Notes: generated by a model not told the origin, from the letters alone. A stretch of DNA of 64,000 nt from Clitoria ternatea (GCA_037962975.1 CM075674.1:88428501-88492500); one strand, 5' to 3'; counted from the first letter of the stretch, positions 10,699 to 22,486 are shown. Numbers and translations: made by a program.

Positions 10699-12359
10699 CT
10701 AAGTTTCAGATATTAATCCTTTCCTCAAAAGTTCCTTATAGATCCATGGGAGAGGAGTTTTGATATCTGAAACATTCCTAACACGATCACTTCCCAAATC
10801 ATGTGTTATTGCGTTCACCCCAGCATTTCTATGATTAGGCAAAGGATTCCTAATCATATTTGGGGAGCCTTCTTCAAAATCCAGCCACTTGGCATTTATC
10901 AAATCACGTACTTTAAACTTTAAGGCAATGTAATTTTCTGTAGAATGCCCCGGTGCCCCAGCATGATAATCACACTTTACATTGGGCTCATACCCCTTAG
11001 GATATGGTGGCTCTACGGGCTTTAAAGGACATCGTACAATAAGAGAACTTTTGAGAAGTTGAGGCAAAAGTTCAGTATATGTCATGGGAATTAGATCGAA
11101 TTGGACAGAAGGACGGTCATTGTTTGGCTTTTTTAGTGAAGGATTTGGGTTGGGATTTTGCATCCATTATTGGGGAGGAGGAGGTGGTGTATTCTTGAAA
11201 TTATGGACAGGTGGGGGTCTGTATGATTGAGGATAAGGAAATAGATTTCCAGAAGCAGCAGCTATATAAGGGTAAGGTCTGCATGGTGGGTAATGAGGCT
11301 GGAAAGGGTATGGGGGAGGATGGAACATTTTTTGATTATGTTGACCTTGATTTCCAATTACAGTATTTGCTTCTTCACCCTTTCTTCTTCCTGCCCCTGT
11401 CATAGGTCTTCCTATTGACGATGAACTTTGGACAACTTTTCTTGTTCTCAAACCACTTTCAATTCTTTCTCCTATTACCACCATATCAGAAAAGCTTGAT
11501 GATACACTCCCAAGCATCCTTTCATAGAACGGTGGCTGAAGAGTGTCAATGAACATTGCCATTATCTCTTTCTCTATCAGGGGTGGTTCAACTTGTGCAG
11601 TCATTTCCCTCCATCGTTGAGCATATTCTTTAAAGGACTCAGTATTCTTCTTGGTCATATTCTAAAGTTGCAGCCGGTCTGGTGCCATGTCCATGTTGTA
11701 TTTGTACTGCTTTAGAAAGGCATCGGCTAGATCCTTCCAACAACGAATACGAGTTCGTTCAAGGTGAGTGTACCAGCTTAACGCTGCCCCGGTAAGGCTA
11801 TCTTGAAAAAAATGTATCAGTAACTTTTCATCATAAGCATATCCAGCCATCTTTCGGCAATACATGGTTAAATGGTTACGAGGACAAGTAGTTCCTTTGT
11901 ATTTATCAAATTCTGGTAATTTGAATTTAGGAGGAATTACCACATCTGGGACTAGGCATAATTCAGAAACATTTGTTATGCCTAAGCCACTTCCTCCCTC
12001 TACTGCATGTAACCTTTCTTCCAATATTTCTATTTACCCTTTTGACAAAGGCACTGCTGGCTGATCGGGATTTGGTGGAGGGTATGAGCTTTGTGTGACA
12101 AGTTTTGTGAAACACCTGCCTGTGGTATTGGGCAACCATAAGGGAAATAGTATGGGGTTGTTTGTGGGTTTGGTTGTGTGGCATCACTTGGAATCTGATG
12201 GTTTTGTGGTGGAATTGTATTAGGTGGGGTGACATTGGGTGGAGCCTGAGTGTTTTGGGGAACAGCTGTTGATTGGGTGAAATTTGGAGGGTTAGATATC
12301 GAGGGATTAGGAATTTGTTGAGTAGGAGGAGGATTTTCTTGATTAGGATTAGGATGCAT
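10699..12359 (-). pseudogene. gag of the Ogre-type element, main part
   Basis: A proline/asparagine-rich segment (12,359-12,030) precedes the retrotransposon gag domain (12,024-11,662, with KFKLPEFDKYKGTTCPRNH and ALSWYTHLE). This continues as ESFKEYAQRWREMTAQV and a zinc-finger-like CDYHAGAPGHSTENY, where the last ligand is Tyr instead of Cys. From 12,024 downward all pieces are in one frame, separated only by stops (about 11,659 and 11,164). A frameshift lies at about 12,030-12,060. The 5' end of this gag is on the other side of the solo LTR at 12,375-13,637. Confidence 0.8.
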
Positions 12360-12369
12360 GGTGTAATAT

Positions 12370-12374
12370 CCTTG
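12370..12374. repeat. Target-site duplication CCTTG (left copy)
   Basis: The five bases directly before the solo LTR match the five directly after it (13,638-13,642). Confidence 0.9.
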
Positions 12375-13637
12375 TGTTAGGGAATCCCATTAGGGTCAGG
12401 CAGCGGAAACACAAAGGATTCCTAAAAGAATTACAAACACGTATGTCTCAAAGCATTATGCTAAATTAAAATTTTTAATTAGGGTTTACCTCTTGGAGAC
12501 GCAGAACAAGATCCTCGATCGAAGCAATTATAACTTCGCCCTTAGGAGTCCACACGAGCACTCCCACCAGAAAAACAGAGCTCCGAATGCTAGTACGGAA
12601 ATTTTGTTTTGGTCTAATTTCTGAGCAGCAGCCTATGAGCATCTCATGCTCTATATATAGGCTTAGGTCTTGACCTGAGCTCTCATTAAACATTGGGCTC
12701 TTTACTCATTCTAAATGAGTTAGGCCCAAATAGTTTTATTTTCAGTCCAACTAAAATAAAACTATCCTCTGGTGGGCTTACTCTATGTGTGTGACCCTAT
12801 AGGTAAAATATTTGGTTTTATTAATAATAAACTATTTTATTATTAATATAAAATAAGAGCGGTATCTAGCAATACATCATTATGTCCGAATATTATTTAT
12901 CATCGACATGACCTATAAGTGATAATTATTTTATATATCTATTCCTTTTGTTACGATATCTAATTGGGCCCAAGGCATGGTCGTCCTCATCCTTGTATGG
13001 CCCAATTCATTTTACTTGATACTAGAGTAGACTTTATAGAATAAATATTTAATATTTATTTGTCCTAGCATGGCCATGCATTTCATTAGTCTCACTCCAT
13101 CAAGTGGCCCATAAATATCACTCCTGTCACATAGGAGAGACAAATTCCATCTACATCACTCATATCCCTCTGCATAATTTATCTATTGCCTAATCACAAT
13201 CTTTATGGTCATCTTATTACAGATAACGTTTGATTGTATTAAAATAATAAACTCCTTATGTAGGAATCGTAGTGACTTCAGGTCGAAGGACTACATACCA
13301 TTATCACATTGAGGACCGTTTATAACACTCATGTAACGATCCATGCAACGTTCTCATGGTGGGTCTGTCTAGTACAACATTACCCTTAATGTGTACCCGT
13401 GTAAAGACTTCATATCATATATCCATGATTTATGAGATCAAATCATCAGTACATTTACACACTAATCTTAATGTATTTACATATCCCCATGTAAATACTT
13501 GATTAGGGACGTTTTAGGAATAATTCTCATATGACTTATTATTCCAGGATAAATAGCATTTGTCTAAAATTGAAAATACTAATTTTATTAATAAGTTAAA
13601 ATTGATACATTAATAGCTCGTAGTGCATACACCAACA
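12375..13637 (-). repeat. Solo LTR (1,263 bp) inside the Ogre gag
   Basis: It begins TGTTAGGGA and ends CACCAACA (short inverted ends TGTT/AACA), flanked by perfect 5 bp repeats CCTTG. The host gag frame continues across if the LTR and one CCTTG are removed. No internal element sequence remains, so this is a recombined solo LTR. A - strand TATA box (CCTATATATAGAGC, about 12,652-12,665) suggests transcription toward lower coordinates, with 280 bp of R-U5. The internal 72-codon frame at 12,475-12,693 is not a gene. The parent family is not in the window. Confidence 0.9.
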
Positions 13638-13642
13638 CCTTG
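13638..13642. repeat. Target-site duplication CCTTG (right copy)
   Basis: Matches 12,370-12,374 exactly. See the solo LTR entry. Confidence 0.9.
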
Positions 13643-13961
13643 AGGTAGGTCATATGGAGACCAAGCATATGCTTGCTGAACATTCCCGTTTTGGGAAACA
13701 AAAGGTGGCAATGGCATACCATAAGGTTGGTGTGAGATGAATGGAGTTTCACTGACTGAAGCCGGATCACTTGGGAGTATAGTCAAAGGTATTGGGCTTC
13801 CTTCTTGAGCTTGAGCCTGAGGAGCGGATGTTTGATCTTTCTTGCAGAGGACCCCCTTCTGTACCTCTCTTTTCAAGGAGCTTAAGTATTTCTGCCATCT
13901 GTTCCTTGATCTGGCCAAGTTCATTCCCCATCTCTTCAACTGAGCTTTCCTGCTCTGCCAT
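13638..13961 (-). pseudogene. gag N-terminal part of the Ogre-type element
   Basis: It starts with ATG at 13,961 (MAEQESSVEEMG), followed by a coiled-coil LGQIKEQMAEILKLLEKR, which is the usual gag start of this lineage. A frameshift near 13,830-13,850 shifts the continuation to another frame. That frame reads the proline-rich part to the solo LTR insertion point and ends in DLPQG. It is the 5' partner of the gag segment at 12,359. Confidence 0.75.
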
Positions 13962-14332
13962 AAGTCTTGATTGCAGTCGGGTTTGATAAGGATGCTTTGA
14001 GCCCTTTCTCCCCGTGATGTGAGTAAGTACAAAGAAACCCCCCTTAGTACAAGAACAAGTATTGTTAAATGACATAAAGAGATGTAAAGTAAATACATGA
14101 TGAATTTTAAATATCGGTAAGTAAAGATAAACCTTTCTTTTAGAATGTCTTTTTCTAAAGTACTGAGTTAGGAAAAAAATGGAAATTCAACATGAGATTT
14201 TATTCATTGATCAACAAGTTTTGATACATTATTTGTTAAAACAAATTAAAATCAATTCTCTCTCGCTCTAGCAATCGAGACCTTCATTTCATCCAATCGC
14301 CCCTTGTAATATTGGATGAATGTTATAATTTC

Positions 14333-16171
14333 CTATGGTGTAGAAAGTGGATTCATCATTGCTTCGGCCTTTTTCAACAAGTGAGGAATATCTCCAAGTG
14401 TTCTATTAGTAAGACCGGCTAGATCAGAAAAATGGTTTCTCCAAGAATAGACGAGACTTTCTAACTCAACCCTCTCTAGGGTCATTAAACGTATAATCTC
14501 TTCATATCTATCCTTATCTTCCATGGCTTGCCATTTTTCTTCATTTATTTCACGCTCGTAAGCACTGACGACATCTCTGACTTGTCGTTCCAGTTCATCA
14601 ATTCGCGCTTGCATAAGGTTCTTTTGAACTTGAGCTTCTTCTTTTGTCTTGGCTAGAATTTCTCGTAACGGCCCTTTGTCAGCCAATATATCATCCTTTT
14701 GTTTCTCTTTGGTCTTCAATTAGTTGTTCGCTGTTTGGAGGCATTGATCCAATTGCATCATATGTTCTCTTTCAATCCGCTGCTTCTTACTGACATCTTC
14801 AAAGGCATTTTCTAATTCACACCTTTTTCTCTTAAGGGAAGCATTGTCTTGTTGAATTTTGATTAAATCATCCTCCAAAGCTTGGTTTTTCTTTGTCATT
14901 TCAGCTAGCTTACTTCTCAGGTTTTCAATCTCTTCGTTTTCATCAGGAACTGGATTTTTCACATGAGCACCGTGGTCTTCAAAGGGTAATTTGACAATGG
15001 CTACCCTATTTGAAATCCACCGGTGGTAACTTTCTTTTGTAGCATAACTTCGGACACCCAATTCTTTTCCTTTCCTATGGACCTTGCTCCAAGCATCAAT
15101 GACAGTTTGAATAACAGGAGCACTATTTCCCTCAATATAATAATGAAGGAAAGGTGTTACTGTTTCTTTTTCTGGAGGCTGTATCATAGGATAAGTAAGT
15201 TGTCTTTTTGCAATGCTAGGATTGTAATTGATGCATCCTTGAGTTCTCATGAGAGGCACATTCGGAAATTTCCCGCAGTAGTAAATAATGGAATCCACGT
15301 TCATCCACTGAGGGTACCACCGAATCATGCAAGCGGATAATCCTGCCAGATGTCCTACCCACTCCCTATTAGTCTTCTTGGTTAACCTAAGGAGCTTCAA
15401 ATCAGAGATAGGACATTCAACCTTGCCAACTTGATTGAAGACATGAGAAGTAAGCCATAGATACAAGGTAGGTAGACAATAGACGATCTTCTTCCCATTT
15501 CGGTTGTGACAGGAATCCATTGTACAATAGATATCAGCCAAGACAGCAGTTATGGAACTTTCACCTCTAAGATTTCTAGCTAGGAAAACATCAATTGCCT
15601 TGAAATCAATATAGTTATCAAGGACTGGGAAAAGGATCACACTATACATAGCCAATGCCAAAATGTCAATAAACACGTCCCATTCTCCTCTCCCTGCCTG
15701 ACTGAGGAGTTGTTGCTCAAAGAAGTTTAGTGCGAATCCTGAAATCTGGTTCCTGTTTAATTGAGCCTTCTTAAGCATTTCAGGATCCATCTTGAGAATG
15801 CGAGCTACACTGAAGATTGAAGCATGATGTTTGGTTCGACGATAAGGTTTCAGATCTTCTAATGGCAAGCCAAATATTTGTTCAAACTCCTCCAAAGTAG
15901 GAGCTAACTGGAAGTCTTTGAATGTAAAACAGCGGAGAGGAGGATCATAGAACTGAGCTATAGCAGTAAGGGCCCCTTCTTGCATTTCGACCTCTAAGAA
16001 TTTTAGAATCTTTCCATACTTCCTTGTAAAGGTCATTTTCTGGGTAATATCCATCCTTTTGCTTAAGGATAACAGATTGCTAGTATTTGATTTGATGACT
16101 TTAGGGTGTAACAAATTTTTTAAACCAGTTGCCTTCACTTCTTGATCACTTGATCTCATGTTAAATTCCAT
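14333..16171 (-). pseudogene. Ogre-type ORF1 protein (one nonsense codon)
   Basis: The frame opens at ATG 16,171 and runs 483 codons to TAA at 14,720-14,722, then continues in the same frame for 128 more codons to 14,333. One point mutation therefore separates a product of about 612 residues into two. The first ~350 residues resemble the plant-mobile-domain/DUF7745-like protein encoded upstream of gag in Ogre elements (TLEEFEQIFGLPLEDLKPY; EWVGHLAGLSACMIRWYPQW). From about residue 400 it is coiled coil (EIENLRSKLAEMTKKNQALEDDL and on into the part after the stop). The function of ORF1 is not established. It is surprisingly well preserved compared with gag and pol. Confidence 0.82.
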
Positions 16172-16963
16172 TTTTTGTGATACTTACCAATGTTTAAATT
16201 TCACCTTTAATAAAAGAAATAAATGAATCAGATTAACAAAGAAAACAGTTTGATAAATATCCTCACATAAGAGTGTAATAATATTTATCATGACTTAAGT
16301 ATAGAAAATATACATTTTTGATATTTTTTTTTTAAAAAAGGAAAACTTTATGCGAATGAATAGAAGATAAAAGGAATATTTGCCCAATTGTGTTTTAGAC
16401 AAGGTAACCACCTAATTGGCTCTAAGGCTCTTTAATCGTGTTTCCTCAAAAGGTGATTGTTCTAATTGGTTCTAAGAAGGTCACCGAAGCTCTGATCTTT
16501 ACCTATGAGTCTTATGCAAAAAATAGGGAATCCTACTTAGTGCGAACATCATAACTAAGATAACACCCCGGCTGAGATTTTCACGCGAATCATGGTAGGA
16601 CGTCTCATCCTAAATGACACCGCTAATAATCTCCCCTAGCCTATGTCTTTTGCTGGGCCCAGGAATAGGGTCCCTTCTAATAGTGTATGCATTATGGTGA
16701 ATGTGAAGTGTGTGGGGCATTCATACCTAGATTTTTACCCATTCTTCACAATGAACAAACATAAGGCAAAATAAATATTACATGTCTTCTACCCTAAGGT
16801 TCTAAATTAAGGCAATAAAGAAGTAAAAAAAATAGTATAAAATCTAAAATTAATGGAAGATTAAATAAACAATGAGAATAAAATAACAAATAAATATGAA
16901 GGATAAAATAATTAACAATCAACAAAATACACAAGATCAATTTAACAGGCTTGACTCTCAAAA
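16172..16963 (-). other. 5' leader of the Ogre-type element
   Basis: About 790 bp of non-coding sequence lies between the PBS and ORF1. I see no gene in it. It includes GC-richer stretches (16,400-16,740) between A/T-rich flanks. Confidence 0.65.
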
Positions 16964-16983
16964 TGTCCCCAGTGGAGTCGCCA
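16964..16983 (-). other. Primer-binding site of the Ogre-type element
   Basis: The - strand reads TGGCGACTCCACTGGGGACA, starting with TGG as expected for pairing to a tRNA CCA end. It lies two bases inside the LTR border. Tat/Ogre elements commonly use a tRNA-Arg primer; the identity of the tRNA here is inferred from the family. Confidence 0.75.
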
Positions 16984-17939
16984 TCTATCGCGATCGGAAT
17001 CCCGACGCGCGACGCGGACTGGTTAAAGACAAATAAAAGAAAATTGAAACTGAATTGAAATGAGGCCCTTGGGAGGCCTAAAGAAAATAAAGGGTTCAAG
17101 GAGTCGCTACTAATATTTATTAAGGAAAATATTAGGAAAACCTTTAAATAGCACTGATTTTTTTTTTAAAAAAATAAGATTTTGTTTAGCCCGGGAGTCG
17201 AATTACAGGAGGGGAAGGTATTAGCACCCCACACTGTCCGTAAAAAAAACGGTTACTCGAATTGATCATGCATAATTTCAAAAAAATGATTATCAAATAT
17301 TTCATCCTTCATAAAAACAATGATAAATAATATACATGATAATAAAAAAATTATATATAAATAAAACAAAAATAATAATAAAACATATCTCCTAAGTTTT
17401 GTTATTTTTTAGTTCTAAGAAAATAAACAAACAAATGATTAAAAGACAATAAAAATAAAAAAAAACAATAAGACGTCTTGTCTTAATTATTTTCTAGTAA
17501 AAAAATCCATTGATTTTATTGAGAAATATAAAGTTCAAAACAAATAAATAAATGAAAAAAATTAAAAAAATAAGAAAGAAAAAAAAAGAATGAAACACAT
17601 CAACATTAAAATAAAGAAATATATATACACTTAATTAATTAAAATTGACAAAGGAACCTTACTTAATTATTTATTAGAAAAAAGAAAAAAATAAAAATAA
17701 AAAAAATAAAATAAAAATAAGATTAATAAGATGTCTAATCTAAATTAATATCATTTTAAATTTAAGAAGAAGATAAATGAATAAATAACACATTATTTAT
17801 TAGTCTTGATTTTTTTTATTTTTTTTGAAAATGATTTTTTTCTTAATTATCAAAAGGTTACTAAGAGAAAATAATAGGAAATCATGACCATAATAAAAAT
17901 GGATAATTATGTATTATCTAAAAATAGTCAAACATAAAT

Positions 17940-18990
17940 AAATAAATAGAAAGTATAGAAAAATAAATAAAAAAACGCAGAAAGATGAATAACTAAAAAT
18001 AAAAGTGCAGAAAAAATAAGTAGTTAAAAAAATAAAGGTACAAACAAAATAGAAATAAAAGTGCAAAGAAAAAATAATAAAAATAAATGGGTGAAAAAAT
18101 AAATACAAAAAATAAAAGGGCAAAAAAAAATAAATACATAAAATAAAGAGGCAGGAAAGTAAATAATAAAAATAAAGGGGCAGAAAAGTAAATAACAAAA
18201 ATAAAAGGGCATGAAAGTAAATACATGAAAATAAAGGGGCAGAAAAATAAATAATAAAAATAAAAGGGTAGAAAAGTAAATACATAAAAATAAAGGGGCA
18301 AAAAAGTAAATAATAAAAATAAAGGGGTAGAAAAGTAAATACATGAAAATAAAGGGGTAGAAAAGTGAATACATGAAAATAAAAGGTAGAAAAGTAAATA
18401 ATAAAAATAAAGGGACAGAAAAGTAAATACATGAAAATAAAGGGGTGGAAAAGTAAATAATAAAAATAAAGGGGCAAAAAAGTAAATAATAAAAATAAAG
18501 GGGCAGAAAAGTAAATACAAGAAAATAAAGAGGCAGAAAAGTAAATAATAAAAATAAAGGAACAGAAAAATAAATACATAAAAATAAAGGGTAGAAAAGT
18601 AAATAATAAAAATAAAGGTGTAGAAAAGTAAATAAATAGAAATAAAAGGGCATAAAAATAAATAAATAAAAATAATCATGCAAAAAATAAATAAATAAAC
18701 TGATAATTACAGAAATGTAAAGTGCGGATAAATAAAGTGTGGAAAAATAAATTAACAATAATAAAAGTAAGAAAAGTAAATAAAGAGAAATAAAAAAGCA
18801 GAAAAATAAATAAAGAAAGATAAAGGTACAAATAAATAAATAAAGATGGAGATGCAGAAAAATAAATAAACAGATAAACAACTACAGAAAAATAAAGTGC
18901 AGGAAAATAAAGTGCTTGAATATAAATAAAGAAAAATAAAAGTGCAGAAAAATAAATAACAATTAAATAAAGATGAATAAATAAATGTAA
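17940..18990. repeat. A-rich minisatellite, ~30 bp and ~60 bp periods
   Basis: Dozens of variants of AAATAAAGGGGCAGAAAAGT followed by AAATAATA or AAATACATGA alternate, so a 30 bp unit is often organised as a 60 bp pair. It is cleanest at 18,160-18,620 and decays outward. The long - strand frames here, rich in Phe, Leu and Tyr, are read-through of the repeat and not proteins. Confidence 0.9.
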
Positions 18991-19494
18991 ATAAACATCC
19001 TTGTATTAATAAAAAAATACCTTGGTACAAGAACAATTAAAGATGAACTAGAATGGAAGTCGGGAAATCAATTTTGTGTAGATTTTATTTGCTTTTGGCT
19101 TTGTTTGGACTCGATTTGAAGGTATTTAGACACCGTTACAACACTTGGACAGTATTTTGGCTCACAAAGACTCACATACTAACACAAACTAGAGTGATGC
19201 ACTCATTTTCCTAACTAGGATTACATAACATAATTTTTGAAAACTAAAACTTCTAAAAATTCTCACAAAAATTTAACACTCTTTCCCCTCTTTTTTCTCT
19301 TCTCCTCCAAAATACCTCAACTTCACCTTCTATTTATAGAAGAAAATTGGCATTGAATCCTCCATAAAATGACATCACTTTCCTACTTTTCCAATTTGTC
19401 CAAATTTGATGTCAATTTCCCTAATTTTCTTCAATTATCCAACTAAATTGGGTCCCACCTCCAATTACCACCGAAACTTTCATTTCATTTTTTT

Positions 19495-19630
19495 TATTTT
19501 CATTTTTTGGGATTTTTTTGGGCTTTTTTTTGGCCCATTTTATTTTTTTTAGATTTTTTGGCCTATTTTCTTTTTTTTTAGAATTTTTTGGCCCATTTTT
19601 TTATTTTTTTTGTTTTTTTTGGCCCTTTAA
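19495..19630. repeat. T-rich short repeat (TTTTTTGGCCCATTTT-like)
   Basis: Four to five copies of a unit of about 37 bp pair a T-run with GGCCCATTTT or GGCCTATTTT. It is part of the Ogre LTR. Nothing coding is seen. Confidence 0.7.
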
Positions 19631-19973
19631 AAAAAATTTGTTTTTTGAATTGAGTAATCATTTACTCTTATGGAAACATAAATTACTTATTACATATGTG
19701 GCAAGAAATAAAGTATCCAAAAAAGAAAAATTGCTACCCATGCTATAAGAAGCAAGAGGGTAGTCACAAAATATCGTTTTCCTTCCCTTATTCTTTCCTC
19801 TTGGCTTTGGCATCCATCGGCCATTGCTTGAGAGAAATGAAGAAAGTTGATGAAATGAGAGGTGTGGTAGGAAATGAAGAGGGATTGAGTATTTATTGAA
19901 ATGTGGAAGAGTTACTATTCCAACGGTCACTATACAATTTTTAATATTATTTTCTTTTTTAATATGATCCGGG

Positions 19974-20320
19974 GTGGCAACCTGGAATGGACGAGGTTCT
20001 TCGTACCACACTACGTCACCAATAAGAACTGGTAAGTCATAACCGGGGTCTGAAATCATCGGTCAACTATGGACATTTCTCTCCACTCCGGTCGATAATT
20101 ATGCATTGGAGAATCTTCTACAGGTTCACCTCCGATGTGTCTTGAAGTTCGAGTACGGATCAGTTTTCACTAACTTGAAGAACCTCGGATTCGCACAGAT
20201 CTGAGGTATAAAAGACCGTACTCCACTAAGGCTGTGCAAACTTAGAGTTGGTGAGGTAACACCGGTCAGGAGACCGTGCTAGGACCCCGATTAATGCAGT
20301 CAACATCCACTCCGGATTCT
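19974..20320 (+). other. GC-richer block with + strand TATA box inside the Ogre LTR
   Basis: This block stands out from the A/T-rich LTR. It starts TGATCCGG, the same eight bases that open the Tat LTRs at 32,672 and 54,821, and it contains a + strand GAGGTATAAAAGACCG. It could be a fragment of a related LTR inserted here, but I found no matching end or target duplication. It may equally be part of this LTR. Confidence 0.3.
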
Positions 20321-20415
20321 ATACTCTTTTTTTTTTCTTCTTCTTTTTTTTTCTTCCTTTTTTTTGTTTTACATATTTTAATATACATTTTACCGGACAA
20401 AAATAGGTGTTCACA

Positions 20416-20869
20416 GGTAGCAAGTAGAAAGATTAAATGGAAATAGAATAAGTGAAGAAAGTTGAATGATGAGTCTTGATCACCTTAAGAAAATTTTTTG
20501 GAAAACTACAACAAATTTTAAATACATTTATTGATTTTAACTAAATTAACCAACTTTCTTGATACACGTGAATTAGGTAAAAATGTCTTACATTTAGGGA
20601 TGAAGATAATATTATTAATAAGAGGCTAAGAAATGAAACAAATAATAAAAAGTCTACTGATATAATTATAAAACTCAACAATTTAGGTTTACAAAAAGAA
20701 AAAAAGGAAACTAAAACCAAGAAAAAAAACCTAAGGTCTATGGTGTCGGTGATGGAAACCGGTAGGGTCTTCCCGATGATGTCACTGGTGCTTAGGAATT
20801 AGGGTTTAGGGTTTAGGGTTTAAGGTTTTTATTTGATTTGCACTTATGCCACTCTTTTTTTTTCATTTT
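20416..20869. other. AT-rich DNA with a telomere-like stretch
   Basis: No gene is seen. At 20,799-20,826 there are three to four TTTAGGG-type plant telomere units, the last one degenerate. The rest is A/T-rich and unassigned, apart from a GC-richer 60 bp patch at about 20,735-20,795. Confidence 0.6.
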
Positions 20870-21440
20870 GGTTACTAATATCATTAAAATCACCTACCAA
20901 AATCCATTAACCCTACATTTGACTAGAAATTATTTTAAGTTCATTCCATAATCCTTTTCTTAAATTTTCATTTGGACTAACATAAATAGGAGAGAAAAAC
21001 CATTATCTCATATCAGAGAAAACAATTTTAAGAAGTAAAAGTATTGTTTATAAGAGAGATCAAAACCTCATCTTTCTTTTTCCAAGCAGTAAAAAGTCCA
21101 CCTGCATAACCTCTAACTTCATAACAAACACTATCATTATATCCTAGTTTCTTAATATTCCTCTGTACTTTATTAAGATCGCATCTTAATTTCATTATGA
21201 CAATTATATTTGGCTTATTTTGCATGATATATTATTTACATAATGTAAAAAAAGCCATATTTACATCTCCCCTATAATTCCATAAGAACAATTTACAATT
21301 TTCATACTTCATATTTAACAAAGATGCATTGACACTTCATTACCTTGAATGAATGCCATAGTTGCATCCTCTTCCATGTTATGATTTTGAGAAGTCCTTG
21401 ATCCTAGATCATTTTTAGAATCCTCACGAACAGAATGTGC
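20870..21440 (-). pseudogene. LINE (L1-type) endonuclease remnant
   Basis: The - strand translation shows LFLWNYRGDVN (the start of plant L1 endonuclease, usually WNCRG), then NKPNIIVIMKLRCDLNKVQRNIKKLGYN and GYAGGLFTAW. After a frameshift it shows WILVGDFNDIS near 20,880-20,905, the conserved GDFN catalytic motif. A likely end of the upstream ORF lies at 21,340-21,440. Several stops and frameshifts are present and no reverse transcriptase part remains. The fragment would have nicked target DNA in an intact LINE. Confidence 0.7.
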
Positions 21441-22073
21441 ATCACCTTGATTTTATCAAGTGATTGACCAGTAAGTTTAATAATTGAATAATCGTTTTAT
21501 AGAAGTAAATACTGAGTTACTTTTTTGTGTAGCATGTTTAACTCCAAGAGAATTATTTTGTATTTAACAAGAGAAAAATGATTTGTTTAGCTCAATTTTA
21601 CCCTTTAGAATTTTTTTCGGTGAATCTTTTGGCACTAGATAATTAACTTGAAAACTATCTCATAGATGTACATTTAGATGACACATTTTTAGAGTAGGGA
21701 TGAATCTATTATCTTTCTATAAAACTTATGGAAGACAAGGAAATATATTGTATATCCATTGGTGTATTTACTTCTAGAGTTAGTTTTAATTCTACTAATG
21801 TATAAGCGCAACTCTTCAAAGAGCTTTCTTTAGTATAAATATCATCATATGTGAAATCGTATAAGGGATGAATGCTTGAATGATTGTTTGTTTACTTACA
21901 TAAATTTTATTTTTTATAACATTAAAATTGAAAAAATCATTCAATGTTTTCGAAATATAAAAACTCCTAGAAAACAATTCTAATGTATGTTTATACTTTT
22001 AAGAATGATCTTATCATTTCTATGCTATAGTTTTATGTGTATAGTACCCCATAATTTAAAATTTTTGGATCTA
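21441..22073. other. AT-rich intergenic DNA
   Basis: I see no gene, repeat or element ends in this stretch. Confidence 0.5.
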
Positions 22074-22465
22074 TGTAAGAGAGAAAAATATACAAGGTGC
22101 AAAGGAGCCTTTTAGCAATTCAGCAAATCAAGTGGATGTGGGTCTGGCACATGATGGAATAGGAATGAGGAAAAACATGCGCCTGAAGAGGACAAATATG
22201 CGGTTGAAGGATTACAAATGGGGAGGCAATGATATATAACAAACAGTTTTGAAAGAGAGGGTGTGATTGGTTGTCATTTCAGTGACCCTTCTCTGGTTCT
22301 TCTTTCTATTTTTTTTCTGCAAATTCCTCTAACTGTTCATGAGTATCTATTTCAGCTTTATGGCAGAATTACTCCTTTAATGCAAGATACCTTAAATTTC
22401 CATTAAAAGTTTCTGTCCATTTCAGTTATTATTTTATTGCTTCTTTTAGAAATTGTGTTATAACA
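22074..22465 (+). repeat. 5' LTR of the Reina-type element
   Basis: Starts TGTAAGAGAG and ends GTTATAACA. It aligns along its length with 26,891-27,289 with many substitutions and small indels. No clear primer-binding site follows it; AGTGCTTTTATTCC at 22,470 may be an eroded one. Confidence 0.85.
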
Positions 22466-22486
22466 TTCTAGTGCTTTTATTCCCCA

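Larger units (their letters stand above)
4003..20415 (-). mobile_element. Ty3/gypsy element of Ogre/Tat type (3' LTR not in window)
   Basis: The - strand order is long LTR, PBS, 5' leader, ORF1, gag, protease with G-patch, intron, RT, RNase H, second (archaeal-type) RNase H, integrase, tandem repeats. Extra ORF1, a second RNase H and an intron between protease and RT are hallmarks of the Ogre/Tat lineage. The copy is old: about ten in-frame stops, at least two gag frameshifts and a solo LTR inserted in gag. The left limit is set by the copia element and is approximate. Confidence 0.88.
16986..20415 (-). repeat. 5' LTR of the Ogre-type element (~3.4 kb)
   Basis: The inner edge is set by the PBS. 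The outer edge is placed where the - strand begins TGTGAACACCTATTTTTGTC. The inner terminal dinucleotide is TA where CA is expected, consistent with one mutation. The LTR is very A/T-rich, with a minisatellite (17,940-18,990) and a T-rich repeat (19,500-19,630). There is no partner LTR in the window for comparison, so the outer edge is provisional. Confidence 0.65.

Noticed and set aside
12475..12693. 72-codon - strand frame
   Set aside because: Lies within the solo LTR downstream of its TATA box, with no similarity to a known protein.
17914..19036. Long overlapping - strand open frames (200-285 codons) rich in Phe, Leu, Tyr, looking like membrane proteins
   Set aside because: They are read-through of the A-rich minisatellite in three frames. 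No start context or non-repetitive segment supports a protein.
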